Assembly (NCBI RefSeq): GCF_003076135.1
Contig: NZ_QDGZ01000001.1
Coordinates: 186,001 to 250,000 of the forward strand
Direction of reading: 5' to 3'
Source of the DNA: Nocardioides gansuensis
GTDB taxonomy: Bacteria > Actinomycetota > Actinomycetes > Propionibacteriales > Nocardioidaceae
Length of the DNA: 64,000 bases
The notes under the pieces were generated by a model, which was given only the letters and a program-made list of their open reading frames with translations, searched no databases and was not told where the DNA came from. Within the stretch, counting starts at the first letter, position 1, and the number at the start of each line of letters is the position of its first letter. Below, in pieces: positions 1 through 8,249 of this stretch. The position numbers and the translations under genes are program-made.

Positions 1-332
1 ACGAGGCCGCCACGGTCGTCGTCGCCAACTCGGCCTACTACGGCAAGGGCATGCGCATCGCCCCCGACGCCCGCGTCGACGACGGGCTGCTCGACGTGGT
101 GGTCATCGAGGCAGCCTCCAGGCGCAGGCTGATCCGCTCGCTGCCGCAGGTGTACGACGGCACGCACACCTCGCTGCCGCAGGTGCACGTCCTGCGGGGT
201 GCCCGGGTCGAGCTGTCGGCGACCACGCAGGTGGCCGTCGGAGCGGACGGCGAGCAGCTCGGCGTCCTGCCCGGACCCGACGCGCCGGCCGTCGTGGAGG
301 TGCGTCCGGGGATGCTGCGCGTCATCCGCTGA
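1..332 (+). CDS. Diacylglycerol kinase-like lipid kinase, C-terminal part (5' end outside window)
   Basis: The reading frame is open from base 3 and ends at TGA 330-332. The peptide begins within a ...VVANSAYYGKGMRIAPDA stretch and continues with DDGLLDVVVIE, which matches the C-terminal half of DagK/YegS-type kinases (glycine-containing YYGxGMxxAPxAxxDDG block, then a beta-sandwich with a VxxDGE-like turn, here VGADGEQLG). These enzymes phosphorylate diacylglycerol or related lipids at the membrane. The catalytic GGDGT motif would lie upstream of the window, so activity cannot be judged. Family assignment is from motif pattern; the exact lipid substrate is unknown. Confidence 0.8.
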   Translation, partial: EAATVVVANSAYYGKGMRIAPDARVDDGLLDVVVIEAASRRRLIRSLPQVYDGTHTSLPQVHVLRGARVELSATTQVAVGADGEQLGVLPGPDAPAVVEVRPGMLRVIR

Positions 333-353
333 CGGGTCGGCGAGGATGGGGCC

Positions 354-848
354 ATGCACCCAGGCCTCACCCACGAGCCGGCCCGGCTCGGCCGGCGAGC
401 CGTGGCCCGCCTGGTCGAGCTCGCGCTGGCGGCCGTGCTCTATGCCGCCGTCGCGCTCGTGGCCGTCCAGCTCGGCCGGACGGGGTCTGGCCCGCTCGCG
501 CTCGGCGTGGTGGTGGCGGCGGTGCTCGTCCACCTGGTCGCCACGGTGGGCTGCCTCCTCGCCAGGGCGGCGTTGCCCGGCCAGCTGATCCTGGGCCTGG
601 AGCACGTCGACCCCGATGACGGGCAGCGGGCCGGCCGGCGCGCCCTCCTGAAGTACGTCGTGGAGGGCGCGGTCACGGCGATCACCTTCGGCGCGGCGGT
701 CATCGTGGTCGCGTTCACCGTCCGCCCGCCCGACCACCGGAGCTGGTTCGACAAGGTGGCCGGCGTCGCGCTGGTCGACCTCCGCCGTCCGCGTACGGGG
801 ATCAGCGGAAGGACCACACCAGGAGCTCGGTGGGCTCCGTCGCCCTGA
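354..848 (+). CDS. RDD family membrane protein
   Basis: 164 residues with three hydrophobic segments (about 17-40, 46-70 and 100-122). RDD-family landmarks are visible: an N-terminal RxVARLVELAL segment (Glu where the family name-giving Asp is usual), PGQLILGLEHVDPDDGQ after the second helix, and RSWFDKVAGVALVD near the end, the usual 'R..x.DxxAGTxVV' position. Function of the family is mostly unknown; some members are transport or stress related. ATG 354 follows GAGG nine bases upstream. The last 47 bases overlap the end of the converging pirin gene, so the final ~15 residues (GISGRTTPGARWAPSP) are probably non-conserved. Confidence 0.75.
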   Translation: MHPGLTHEPARLGRRAVARLVELALAAVLYAAVALVAVQLGRTGSGPLALGVVVAAVLVHLVATVGCLLARAALPGQLILGLEHVDPDDGQRAGRRALLKYVVEGAVTAITFGAAVIVVAFTVRPPDHRSWFDKVAGVALVDLRRPRTGISGRTTPGARWAPSP

Positions 849-1515
849 TCGGCAGCTCGGGCTCGTCGGTGAGCCGCGCCGCGTCGCCGGCGCGGAGGGT
901 CTCGACTTCGCTCGACCAGCCGACCCCGCTCGACCCGCCGGGGAGCTCGACGGCTCCCGTCGCCGCGAAGACGTGGACGAGCGGGGCGTCGGGCAGCGCG
1001 ACCTCGTCCCCCGGCGCCAGCCGTGCGACGTGCAGCGTCGCGGCGGCCGTGCGGATCGGCAGGCCGCCGGCACCTGCCACGGGGACAAGCGCGCCCGCGG
1101 GCAGCTCGGTGTCGTCGAGGTAGTACGCCGGGGCGCCGCCCGGCTCGTCGGGCCGGACCCAGACCTGCACGAACCGCGTCGGCCCGGCCGCCATGTCCGC
1201 GAGCTCGCTGTGCCGCACTCCCGAGCCCGCCGAGAGCACCTGCACCTGACCCGGGGCGACGACGCGCGTCGTACCGGACGAGTCCGTGTGCACCAGCGCC
1301 CCGGAGAGGACCCAGGTGACGATCTCCAGGTCGGTGTGCGGATGGTCGGGGTAGCCGCCGCCGGCCGCCAGCAGGTCGTCGTTGTGGCAGACCATCGGGC
1401 CGAAGCCGAGGTTGGCCGGGTCGTAGTGCTCGCCGAACGAGAAGGAGTGCCGGGTGACCCGGTCCCCGGTCTTCGTGGTGAACCTGCCCGATCCGGCATA
1501 CAGAGCCCGTGCCAT
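802..1515 (-). CDS. Pirin family protein (YhhW-like bicupin)
   Basis: 237 residues, the usual length. The N-terminal cupin holds the pirin signature: GDRVTRHSFSFGEHYDP, DDLLAAGGGYPDHPHTDLEIVTWVLSG and HxxxxG; the metal-binding His/His/Glu set is in HPHTDLE plus the later SGVRHSE. YhhW-type pirins are metal-dependent and several oxidise quercetin; the physiological substrate here is unknown. ATG 1515 was chosen over an upstream in-frame GTG because the 17 extra residues would run into the divergent glycosidase start. Residues about 199-206 (GWSSEVET) are encoded by a short palindromic repeat at 898-920 that lies in frame in the C-terminal cupin linker. Confidence 0.88.
   Translation of the reverse strand: MARALYAGSGRFTTKTGDRVTRHSFSFGEHYDPANLGFGPMVCHNDDLLAAGGGYPDHPHTDLEIVTWVLSGALVHTDSSGTTRVVAPGQVQVLSAGSGVRHSELADMAAGPTRFVQVWVRPDEPGGAPAYYLDDTELPAGALVPVAGAGGLPIRTAAATLHVARLAPGDEVALPDAPLVHVFAATGAVELPGGSSGVGWSSEVETLRAGDAARLTDEPELPIRATEPTELLVWSFR
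898..920. repeat. REP-like palindrome inside the pirin gene
   Basis: GGTCTCGACTTCGCTCGACC with AGC following is the complete short form of the family, identical to the reverse complement of the last unit at 46061-46085. In frame with the pirin gene. Confidence 0.75.
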
Positions 1516-1532
1516 GCGCCTATCTTTGCCCA

Positions 1533-2891
1533 GTGACCAGCCAGCCGACGGGGGCGCCACTGACACTCCCGCCGGGGTTCCGCTTCGGCACGACCGCGGC
1601 CGCCTACTGCGTGGAAGGGGCCGCGGAGGCGGACGGTCGCGGCCCGAGCATCTGGGACACGTTCACCCAGCAGCCCGGACGGGTCGTGGACGGGAGCAGC
1701 GGCGCCGTGGCGGCCGATCAGTACCACCGCCTCGACGAGGACGTGGTCCTCCTCAAGGGACTCGGCGTGCAGGCGCACAAGTTCTCCGTGAGCTGGCCGC
1801 GCGTCCTTCCTGAGGGACGAGGCCCGGTCAACGCCAAGGGCCTCGACTACTACGACCGGCTCGTCGACCGGCTGCTCGCGCACGGCATCGAGCCGATGGC
1901 CACGCTCTACCACTGGGACCTGCCGCAGGCGCTCGAGGATGACGGCGGCTGGCTCAACCGCGGCACCGTCGACGCGTTCGCCCAGTACGCCGAGGTGGTG
2001 GCCGAGCGGCTGGCTGACCGGGTCGCGCACTGGATCCCCGTCCACGAGCCCGGCATCGCCGCCTCCCTCGGCTACGGCAACGGCACGCACGCCCCGGGCC
2101 GGCGGCTGTTCTTCGACTCGCTCGTGGCCTCGCACCACCTCCTGCTCGCCCACGGGCGCGGCGCGATCGCGCTGCGGGCGGCGGGTGCCGTCAGCGTGGG
2201 CTGTGCCAACAACCACAACCCGATCTGGCCTGCGTCGCAGAGCGACGCCGACGTGGGCGCGGCCAAGTTCTTCGACACACTGTGGAACGGGCTCTACATC
2301 GAGCCCACGCTGCTGGGCCGGTTCCCCGACGACGTGGCGCCGATGATGGCGGACATCGCCGAGCCGGGCGACCTGGTGACCATCCGCCAGCCCCTCGACT
2401 TCTACGGCGTCAACTACTACTTCCCGATGCGCCTCGGCGCCGCCCCCGAGGACGCCGAGCTGCCCTTCGAGCTGCGCGAGGTCCTCGGCTACCCGCTCAC
2501 CGACCTGGGTCGCCCCGTCGTACCCGACGCCCTGCGGGAGTGGCTGATCATGTTCCGCGCCCGCTATCGGGCCGCCCTGCCGCCGCTCGTCCTCACCGAG
2601 ACGGGATGTGCCGACAACACCGAGCCCGGCCCGGACGGGACTGTCGACGACCAGCGGAGGATCGACTTCCTCGCCGCCCACCTCGGCGCCGTGCAGGAGG
2701 CGATCGCGCGCGGCGTCGACGTGCGCGGCTTCTACTGCTGGTCCCTGCTGGACGGCTTCGAGTGGATCGAGGGCCTCACCCAGCGGTTCGGTCTCGTGCA
2801 CGTGGACCACGAGACGCTCGTCCGCACTCCGAAGCGCTCCTACCAGTGGTACGCCGACGTGATCGCCGCCCAGGCCCGCGCTGCTGGATAG
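1533..2891 (+). CDS. GH1 family beta-glucosidase-like glycosidase
   Basis: 452 residues, typical for glycoside hydrolase family 1, cytoplasmic (no signal peptide). The N-terminus LPPGFRFGTTAAAYCVEGA and SIWDTF are classic GH1. The acid/base Glu lies in IPVHEPGIA (E172; usual motif NEP, here HEP) and the nucleophile Glu in VLTETGCADN (E356; usual TENG, here TETG). The retaining double-displacement on beta-glycosides is known for the family; the changed Asn positions suggest altered 2-OH contacts. GTG 1533 starts the conserved part; only 17 bases separate it from the pirin start, so the two promoters must overlap the genes. Natural sugar unknown. Confidence 0.88.
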   Translation: MTSQPTGAPLTLPPGFRFGTTAAAYCVEGAAEADGRGPSIWDTFTQQPGRVVDGSSGAVAADQYHRLDEDVVLLKGLGVQAHKFSVSWPRVLPEGRGPVNAKGLDYYDRLVDRLLAHGIEPMATLYHWDLPQALEDDGGWLNRGTVDAFAQYAEVVAERLADRVAHWIPVHEPGIAASLGYGNGTHAPGRRLFFDSLVASHHLLLAHGRGAIALRAAGAVSVGCANNHNPIWPASQSDADVGAAKFFDTLWNGLYIEPTLLGRFPDDVAPMMADIAEPGDLVTIRQPLDFYGVNYYFPMRLGAAPEDAELPFELREVLGYPLTDLGRPVVPDALREWLIMFRARYRAALPPLVLTETGCADNTEPGPDGTVDDQRRIDFLAAHLGAVQEAIARGVDVRGFYCWSLLDGFEWIEGLTQRFGLVHVDHETLVRTPKRSYQWYADVIAAQARAAG

Positions 2892-2901
2892 GGTGGCCCG
2901 C

Positions 2902-3945
2902 ATGAGCACCCGCCGGATCGTCTTCGTCGTCGGGTCCGGCCGCAGTGGCACGAGCACGATGGCGGGCACGCTCCAGACGCTGGGGCTGCACGTGCCGCAG
3001 CCGGAGGTCGCCGCCGACGCCACCAACCCCAAGGGCTTCGGCGAGTCGCAGTGGGTGGTCGACCTCCACCACGAGCTGCTCCGCCGCTCCGGCGTCCAGG
3101 TCTCCGACGCCCGGCCGCGCGCCTGGCTCGACGCCGGCAAGCTCTCGGCCGACCACGGCGTCCGCGAGCGGGTGACCGCCTGGCTGGAGGAGCAGTTCGC
3201 CGTGGCCGACGAGCTCGTCGTCAAGGATCCGCGCGAGGCGTGGTTCCTCGGCCTGTGGCGGGCGTGCGCCGCCCGCTGCGACGCGGAGGCGTCGTACGTC
3301 ACGATGCTGCGGCCCGTCACCGAGGTGGTCGGGAGCAAGCAGAAGTACTACGACACCGCGCAGGGCGGCATCACCCGCACCGCGGCCTGGGTCAACATGA
3401 TGCTCGGCACCGAGCGGGCCACCCGCGGCGAGCCGCGCCGCTTCGTCCGCTTCGCCGACCTGCTGGCCGACTGGACGCAGCCGGTCTTCGGCCTCGGCGA
3501 GGCGTTCGACCTGCACGCCGTGAAGACCGCGATGGCCGTCGACATCGCCAAGGTGCACTCCTTCATCGATCCCACGTTGCGCCGGGTCACGCTCACCTGG
3601 GACGACGTGCAGGTGCCCGCCCGGCTGCGCGAGCTCGCCCAGGAGACCTGGGACGTGCTCGACTCACTCGCCGACGAGGGCGGCGACAACGAGAAGGCCC
3701 ACGAGGTGTGCGACCAGCTGCGCGCCGCCTACGCCGAGCAGTACGCCGAGGCGGAGGCGTTCGTTGCCTCCACGACCCTGGCCGCGCGGCGGACCGGCGC
3801 GGCCGAGGCACGCGCCGAGCTGGCCCGGGCCGGCGAGGCCGGGGGCCGGCGGGCCGTCGACCGCGTGCCCCACGCCGTACGCGCGATGGTGCCGGCCTCG
3901 ACCCGGCAGAAGCTGCGCAAGGCCCTGGAACGGCGGGAGCGCTGA
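2902..3945 (+). CDS. Sulfotransferase family protein
   Basis: 347 residues. The N-terminal P-loop-like RIVFVVGSGRSGTSTMAGTL binds the 5'-phosphosulfate of PAPS in this family, and the following conserved NPKGFGES segment and KDPREAWFLGLW (3'-phosphate-binding region) fit actinobacterial sulfotransferases. It would transfer sulfate to a hydroxyl of a glycan, lipid or small molecule. An upstream in-frame GTG (2893) exists; ATG 2902 starts the conserved region. It is followed one base later by a glycosyltransferase and then two more, so sulfation of a surface glycan is the likely context. Acceptor unknown. Confidence 0.82.
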   Translation: MSTRRIVFVVGSGRSGTSTMAGTLQTLGLHVPQPEVAADATNPKGFGESQWVVDLHHELLRRSGVQVSDARPRAWLDAGKLSADHGVRERVTAWLEEQFAVADELVVKDPREAWFLGLWRACAARCDAEASYVTMLRPVTEVVGSKQKYYDTAQGGITRTAAWVNMMLGTERATRGEPRRFVRFADLLADWTQPVFGLGEAFDLHAVKTAMAVDIAKVHSFIDPTLRRVTLTWDDVQVPARLRELAQETWDVLDSLADEGGDNEKAHEVCDQLRAAYAEQYAEAEAFVASTTLAARRTGAAEARAELARAGEAGGRRAVDRVPHAVRAMVPASTRQKLRKALERRER

Positions 3946-3946
3946 C

Positions 3947-4885
3947 GTGGTCGACATCCCCTCGCTGGAGGGCCTGTCGGACTACGACGTCACCTGGCCG
4001 TGGACGTCGGGGGAGGCGCTGGCGCCCGGCCTGACGTGCGTCTTCCGGGTGCGCAACGAGGCGCGCAACCTGCCGTGGGTGCTCCCGCCGATCCTCTCGG
4101 CCGTCCAGCACGTGCTGGTCGTCGACAACGGTTCCGACGACGGGACGCCGGAGGTCGCGCAGCGGGTGGCGGAGCAGTGCGGCGCGAGCGACCGGTTCAC
4201 GCTGCTGCACTATCCCCACGCGGTGGCGCGCGCCGGGTCGGAGCACCTCGCCACGCCGGCGACGAGCGTCCACTCGCTCACCCACTTCTACAACTGGTGC
4301 TTCTCCCACGTCCGCACGACCTACTCGATGAAGTGGGACGGCGACATGGTGCTCACCCCCGAGGGCGCCAGCATCCTGCGCGACCTCTCGTGGCAGCTGC
4401 AGCCGACGCGCACGGTGGTGGCGATGCCGCGCCACCCGCTCACCGTGGTCGACGAGTCGACCGGCTGGCTCGACCTGTCGCTGCGCTTCCTCGAGCCGTG
4501 GGTCTATCCGATGGGACCGGACACGACGTTCGTGAAGGCCTTCGACTGGGAGCTGCGCGAGCAGCCGGCCTCGGCCGAGCGGCTGGTCCTGCAGCAGGGC
4601 CTGGTCGTCGAGGTGAAGTGGCTCGACGCCGACGAATACGCCCACTGGCGGCGCGACGGCGTCGACTTCACCAACACGCGGCTCTACCGCAAGCTGCGGG
4701 AGTTCGAGGTCGACGAGGCCATCCGCACCGGCCGCGCCGAGCAGCTGGGCGGACTGGTGCGCGTGGACGCGCCGGCCGGGGAGCACGTCATCGACTACGT
4801 CACCCGCACCTGGCTCCGCCAGCAGCCGCGCCCCCTGGTCACGCACTCGCTCCCGGCCGCACTCCGCGAGAGGCGGCCGCGATGA
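3947..4885 (+). CDS. Glycosyltransferase family 2-like protein
   Basis: 312 residues. The start of a GT-A fold is visible (LTCVFRVRNEARNLPWVLPP, VLVVDNGSDDGTPEVA) and a DxD metal-binding motif appears as KWDGDMVL near residue 130. No membrane segment or signal is seen, so it acts at the cytoplasmic face with a nucleotide sugar. GTG 3947 begins one base after the sulfotransferase stop, and the gene ends in an ATGA overlap with the next, indicating translational coupling. Sugar donor and acceptor cannot be inferred. Confidence 0.8.
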   Translation: MVDIPSLEGLSDYDVTWPWTSGEALAPGLTCVFRVRNEARNLPWVLPPILSAVQHVLVVDNGSDDGTPEVAQRVAEQCGASDRFTLLHYPHAVARAGSEHLATPATSVHSLTHFYNWCFSHVRTTYSMKWDGDMVLTPEGASILRDLSWQLQPTRTVVAMPRHPLTVVDESTGWLDLSLRFLEPWVYPMGPDTTFVKAFDWELREQPASAERLVLQQGLVVEVKWLDADEYAHWRRDGVDFTNTRLYRKLREFEVDEAIRTGRAEQLGGLVRVDAPAGEHVIDYVTRTWLRQQPRPLVTHSLPAALRERRPR

Positions 4886-6651
4886 CGCATCCGCTGCACG
4901 GCTTCACCGCCCCCGAGCCGATCCTGGTGCTCGCCGACGCGGGAGCCCCGCCGCCCCCCTTCGGGGAGGTGGTCGAGGTCGCCTCGCTGAACGGCTCTCC
5001 GGTCAAGCGCGGCCAGAAGTCGGTGCTGCTCGTCACCGCCGACCGCGCCTCGCTGCGCCGGCTCGCGTCCGCCCTCCCACGCCTCGGCCAGGTGCGCGTC
5101 GTCGCCTGCTGGCTGCACGCCGCGACCTCGCCGCTCGTCGTCGCGCCCCGCCCCGAGTGGCCGGCGCTCACGTCCGCCATGGCGCGCGAGGCCGACCAGG
5201 GCGTGCTGACCGTGCTGCGCTTCGCCGCGCCGGTGCCCGCCCACCAGGTGCTGGCCGAGATGGCGCGGCAGGCCGTCCCGGCTCCGCTGGCCGCCGGGTC
5301 GGTCGGCCATGGCGGCCTCGTCGCGTCGTACGCCGGCCGCCCGGCCGCCGCGGGCCTCGACCCGCGTGCCGTGCTGCTCGGCGACGCCGCCGACGCGGGT
5401 GACTCCGAGCGCGATGTTCCCCCCGACGTGGTGGTAGTCCGTGACGATCGGACCCTCGCCGAGGGGTCTGTCGGGGTCCCTTCGTCACGGACTATCCCGG
5501 CGCACCACGTGATCGGTAGGGCGCCGACCGTGGTGACCGAGCCCGGCGTCGAGCCGGTCGACGAGCTGGTGGTCAACCCGCGCGGCTGGCGCAAGGACTG
5601 GGAGCAGCCGGTGGCCGACGCCGCCGGGCTCGGCCTCGGCGACACCCTGCGCGAGGCCGACCTGCCGCGCCTGCGCGCACTCCAGGGCGTCGCGGTGCGG
5701 CTCGGCGAGACCCCGAGCCGGCTGGTCGCGGCCCTGGCGATGAGCGGTGTGCCCCTCCTCGCCGAGGGCGACGACCCGCGCCTGGCCGACACGCTCCGCA
5801 AGGCGCTCGCGGAGCGGCCCGACCTCGACGACCCGCTGGCCCGGGAGGAGCACAGCGTGACGACCCGCCGGGCCGCGCTGCGTGCGCACTCGACCCTCGC
5901 CTGGCGAGAGTCCCTGGCGGCGCAGGCAGGCGTGCGGTTCGTGGCGCAGCCGAAGGTCAGCGTGCTGCTGGCGACGGTGCGGCCCCACCAGCTCGACTTC
6001 GCGCTGCGGCAGATCGCGAGGCAGCGCGACGCCGACCTCGAGCTGGTGGTCTCGACCCACGGCTTCGCCGCCGACCCCGCGCACGTGCGCGCCGCCCTCG
6101 GCGACCGGCCGTTCACGCTGCTCGACCACCCGGCCGACGCGTTCTTCGGCGACGTCCTCGACGCCGCCGCCAGCGCGGCGACGGGCGACGTGCTGCTCAA
6201 GGTCGACGACGACGACTGGTACTCCCCGCACGTCGTCGGCGACCTGCTCCTCGCCCGCCGCTACTCCGGCGCCGAGGTCGTCGGCATGCCGAGCGAGTTC
6301 GTCTACCTCCAGGAGCTCGGGGTGACGGCGCAGCGCAACCACCCCACCGAGGTGTTCAACCGCTTCGTCGCCGGCGGCACGATCATGATCGACCGCCAGG
6401 TGCTGCGGTCCGTGGGCGGCTTCCGTCGCGTGCGCCGCTTCGTCGACGCCCAGCTGCTCGACGCCGTGCAGGCCGCCGGCGGGAGCATCTACCGCGCGCA
6501 CGGGCTCGGCTACGTGCTCCGCCGCACCGGGTCCGGCCACACCTGGCAGTCCGACCCGGAGTCCTTCCGCCGGCCCGAGATCCTCGCCCGCCAGTGGCCC
6601 GGCTTCCACGCCAGCCGCGAGCTCGAGGTGGACGAGAGGGACCTGCCATGA
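4882..6651 (+). CDS. Two-part glycosyltransferase (unknown N-terminal half, GT2 C-terminal half)
   Basis: 589 residues. The C-terminal 230 residues are a GT2 domain: VSVLLATVRPHQLDFALRQI, then VLLKVDDDDWYSPHVVGDLL with the acidic metal-binding motif, and a late LRRTGSGHTW. The first ~350 residues resemble no family I recognise; they include alpha/beta-looking stretches (VLLVTADRASLRRL, VRVVACWLHA) that could be a second, degenerate Rossmann-type domain. Residues about 185-205 are encoded by a compound palindrome (5435-5494) that reads in frame. ATG 4882 overlaps the previous stop and the 3' end overlaps the next start (ATGA both times). Confidence 0.78.
   Translation: MTHPLHGFTAPEPILVLADAGAPPPPFGEVVEVASLNGSPVKRGQKSVLLVTADRASLRRLASALPRLGQVRVVACWLHAATSPLVVAPRPEWPALTSAMAREADQGVLTVLRFAAPVPAHQVLAEMARQAVPAPLAAGSVGHGGLVASYAGRPAAAGLDPRAVLLGDAADAGDSERDVPPDVVVVRDDRTLAEGSVGVPSSRTIPAHHVIGRAPTVVTEPGVEPVDELVVNPRGWRKDWEQPVADAAGLGLGDTLREADLPRLRALQGVAVRLGETPSRLVAALAMSGVPLLAEGDDPRLADTLRKALAERPDLDDPLAREEHSVTTRRAALRAHSTLAWRESLAAQAGVRFVAQPKVSVLLATVRPHQLDFALRQIARQRDADLELVVSTHGFAADPAHVRAALGDRPFTLLDHPADAFFGDVLDAAASAATGDVLLKVDDDDWYSPHVVGDLLLARRYSGAEVVGMPSEFVYLQELGVTAQRNHPTEVFNRFVAGGTIMIDRQVLRSVGGFRRVRRFVDAQLLDAVQAAGGSIYRAHGLGYVLRRTGSGHTWQSDPESFRRPEILARQWPGFHASRELEVDERDLP
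5435..5494. repeat. Compound palindrome inside glycosyltransferase gene
   Basis: Outer arms TAGTCCGTGACGA (5435-5447) and TCGTCACGGACTA (5482-5494) are perfect 13-base inverted repeats. Inside, GGACCC (5450-5455) pairs with GGGTCC (5474-5479). The 60 bases are exactly 20 codons and read through without stop, adding a peptide around VRDDRTLAEGSVGVPSSRT. This looks like an inserted palindromic element rather than an RNA structure in conserved coding sequence. Confidence 0.75.
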
Positions 6652-8246
6652 CCCTTCGAGACGGGGCTGGCGCGCCTCCTCAGGGCGGCGCGCAGCCGCT
6701 CGTCCGCCGCAACGACTGGGGCAGCCTGGCCCCTCCGGCGCTGGGGGAGTGGACGCCGCGCCTGTCCGTGAGCGTCGTCGTGCCGACGTACGCCGCCAGG
6801 GCGACCCTGCCCTACGTGCTCGCCGGCCTCGCGGCGCAGAGCTACCCCGCCCACCTGCTCGAGGTCGTCGTGGTCGACGACGGCAACAGCCCGCCGGTCG
6901 AGCTGCCCGACGTGCGGCCCGAGCGCACCCGCGTGGTGCGCGTCGAGAGCGGCTGGGGCCGGGCCAACGCCTGCCACACCGGCGCCTTGGCCGGCGACGG
7001 CGAGGTCATCCACTGGCTCGACTCCGACATGCTCGTCTTCCGGGAGCACGTCGAGGCCCAGCTGCGCTGGCACCACCTCGTCGACTACACCGTCGTGCTC
7101 GGCACCAAGCGCTTCGTCGACCCGGCGCCCCTGCTCGAGCGCGACCCCGCCGACGTGCGCGACCTCGTGGCGGCCGGCCGGGCCGACGAGCTGTGGGACT
7201 GGGACGCTGGTGAGCCGCACAAGTGGGTGGAGGGCATGTGGCGGCGCACGGGCGACCTCACCGAGGCGGGGCCACGCGCCTTCCGCGCCCACGTCGGCGC
7301 CACCGGGTCGCTGACGCGGGCGCTGTACGACGACGCCGGCGGGATGGACACGGCGCTGATCCTGGGCGAGGACATGGAGCTGGGGCACCGCCTCGCGGAG
7401 GCAGGCGGCGTCCTGGTCCCCGAGCACGCGGCCCGCGCCTGGCACCTCGGTCGCTCCCACGTGATGGAGAAGAAGGACGACGTCAACCGCCACAACGACT
7501 CGTTCCTGGCCAACCTCGTGCCCGGCATGCGTCCCAAGCGCAACCTGCACGGGCGCACGTACGACGTGCCCTACCTCGAGGTCGTGGTCGACGCTCCGCC
7601 CTCGGACGAGCTCATCCACTGCGTCGACGCGGTCCTCGACTCCACCCTCGACGACCTCCGGGTCGTGCTGCCGGGCAGCTGGCACGAGCTCCACGACGGC
7701 CGGCGCTCGCCGCTGGCCGACCCGCTGCTCGACCTGAGGATCGTCGAGCGCACCTACCGGCACGACCCGCGCGTCGAGCTGGTGCCCGGCGTGCCGCCCG
7801 GCCGGTGCCGCTCGTCCTTCCGGCTGACCCTCGACTCCACGGCCTGGGCCCCGACGCCGGTGGCCCTGCAGGCAATGCTCGATGACCTGGAGCGCACCCA
7901 CGAGGGCACCCGGATCATCCGCCGCGTGGGCCGGCTCGACCGGACTGCTGCCGTCTCCCGGGTCGCCAGGGCGCTCGGCCAGGTGTCAGACGACGGCCTG
8001 GACGCGGCGTTCGGGCTTCAGGTGCTCGCGTCCTCGCAGGCGGGCTTCGTGCCGACGGCCGAGCGCGACGTGCCCCGGCACGAGGGCAAGCTCAAGCCGC
8101 CGGTGGACCCGGCGGAGTCACGGGCCAGGCTGGCTGCCGACCTGGGCTCGCCCGGCGACGGCCATGTGCACGACGCCGCCGTCGGAGACGACGTGCGCGA
8201 CCGGCAGGACGGCGAGCGACGTGGACTCTTCGGCCGGAGGCTGTGA
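6648..8246 (+). CDS. Glycosyltransferase family 2
   Basis: 532 residues. A canonical GT2 N-terminal domain: LSVSVVVPTYAARATLPYVLAGLAAQ, LEVVVVDDGN, and the DxD motif in IHWLDSDMLVF; further on LILGEDMELGHRLAEAG supplies the usual ED catalytic-base region. The last ~250 residues are not assigned; they include a second region with VVVDAPPSDELIHCVDAVLDS that may bind an acceptor. ATG 6648 overlaps the previous stop (ATGA). Last gene of the sulfotransferase/glycosyltransferase operon; its stop lies three bases from the end of the converging UDP-glucose dehydrogenase gene. Confidence 0.85.
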   Translation: MTLRDGAGAPPQGGAQPLVRRNDWGSLAPPALGEWTPRLSVSVVVPTYAARATLPYVLAGLAAQSYPAHLLEVVVVDDGNSPPVELPDVRPERTRVVRVESGWGRANACHTGALAGDGEVIHWLDSDMLVFREHVEAQLRWHHLVDYTVVLGTKRFVDPAPLLERDPADVRDLVAAGRADELWDWDAGEPHKWVEGMWRRTGDLTEAGPRAFRAHVGATGSLTRALYDDAGGMDTALILGEDMELGHRLAEAGGVLVPEHAARAWHLGRSHVMEKKDDVNRHNDSFLANLVPGMRPKRNLHGRTYDVPYLEVVVDAPPSDELIHCVDAVLDSTLDDLRVVLPGSWHELHDGRRSPLADPLLDLRIVERTYRHDPRVELVPGVPPGRCRSSFRLTLDSTAWAPTPVALQAMLDDLERTHEGTRIIRRVGRLDRTAAVSRVARALGQVSDDGLDAAFGLQVLASSQAGFVPTAERDVPRHEGKLKPPVDPAESRARLAADLGSPGDGHVHDAAVGDDVRDRQDGERRGLFGRRL

Positions 8247-8249
8247 GGC

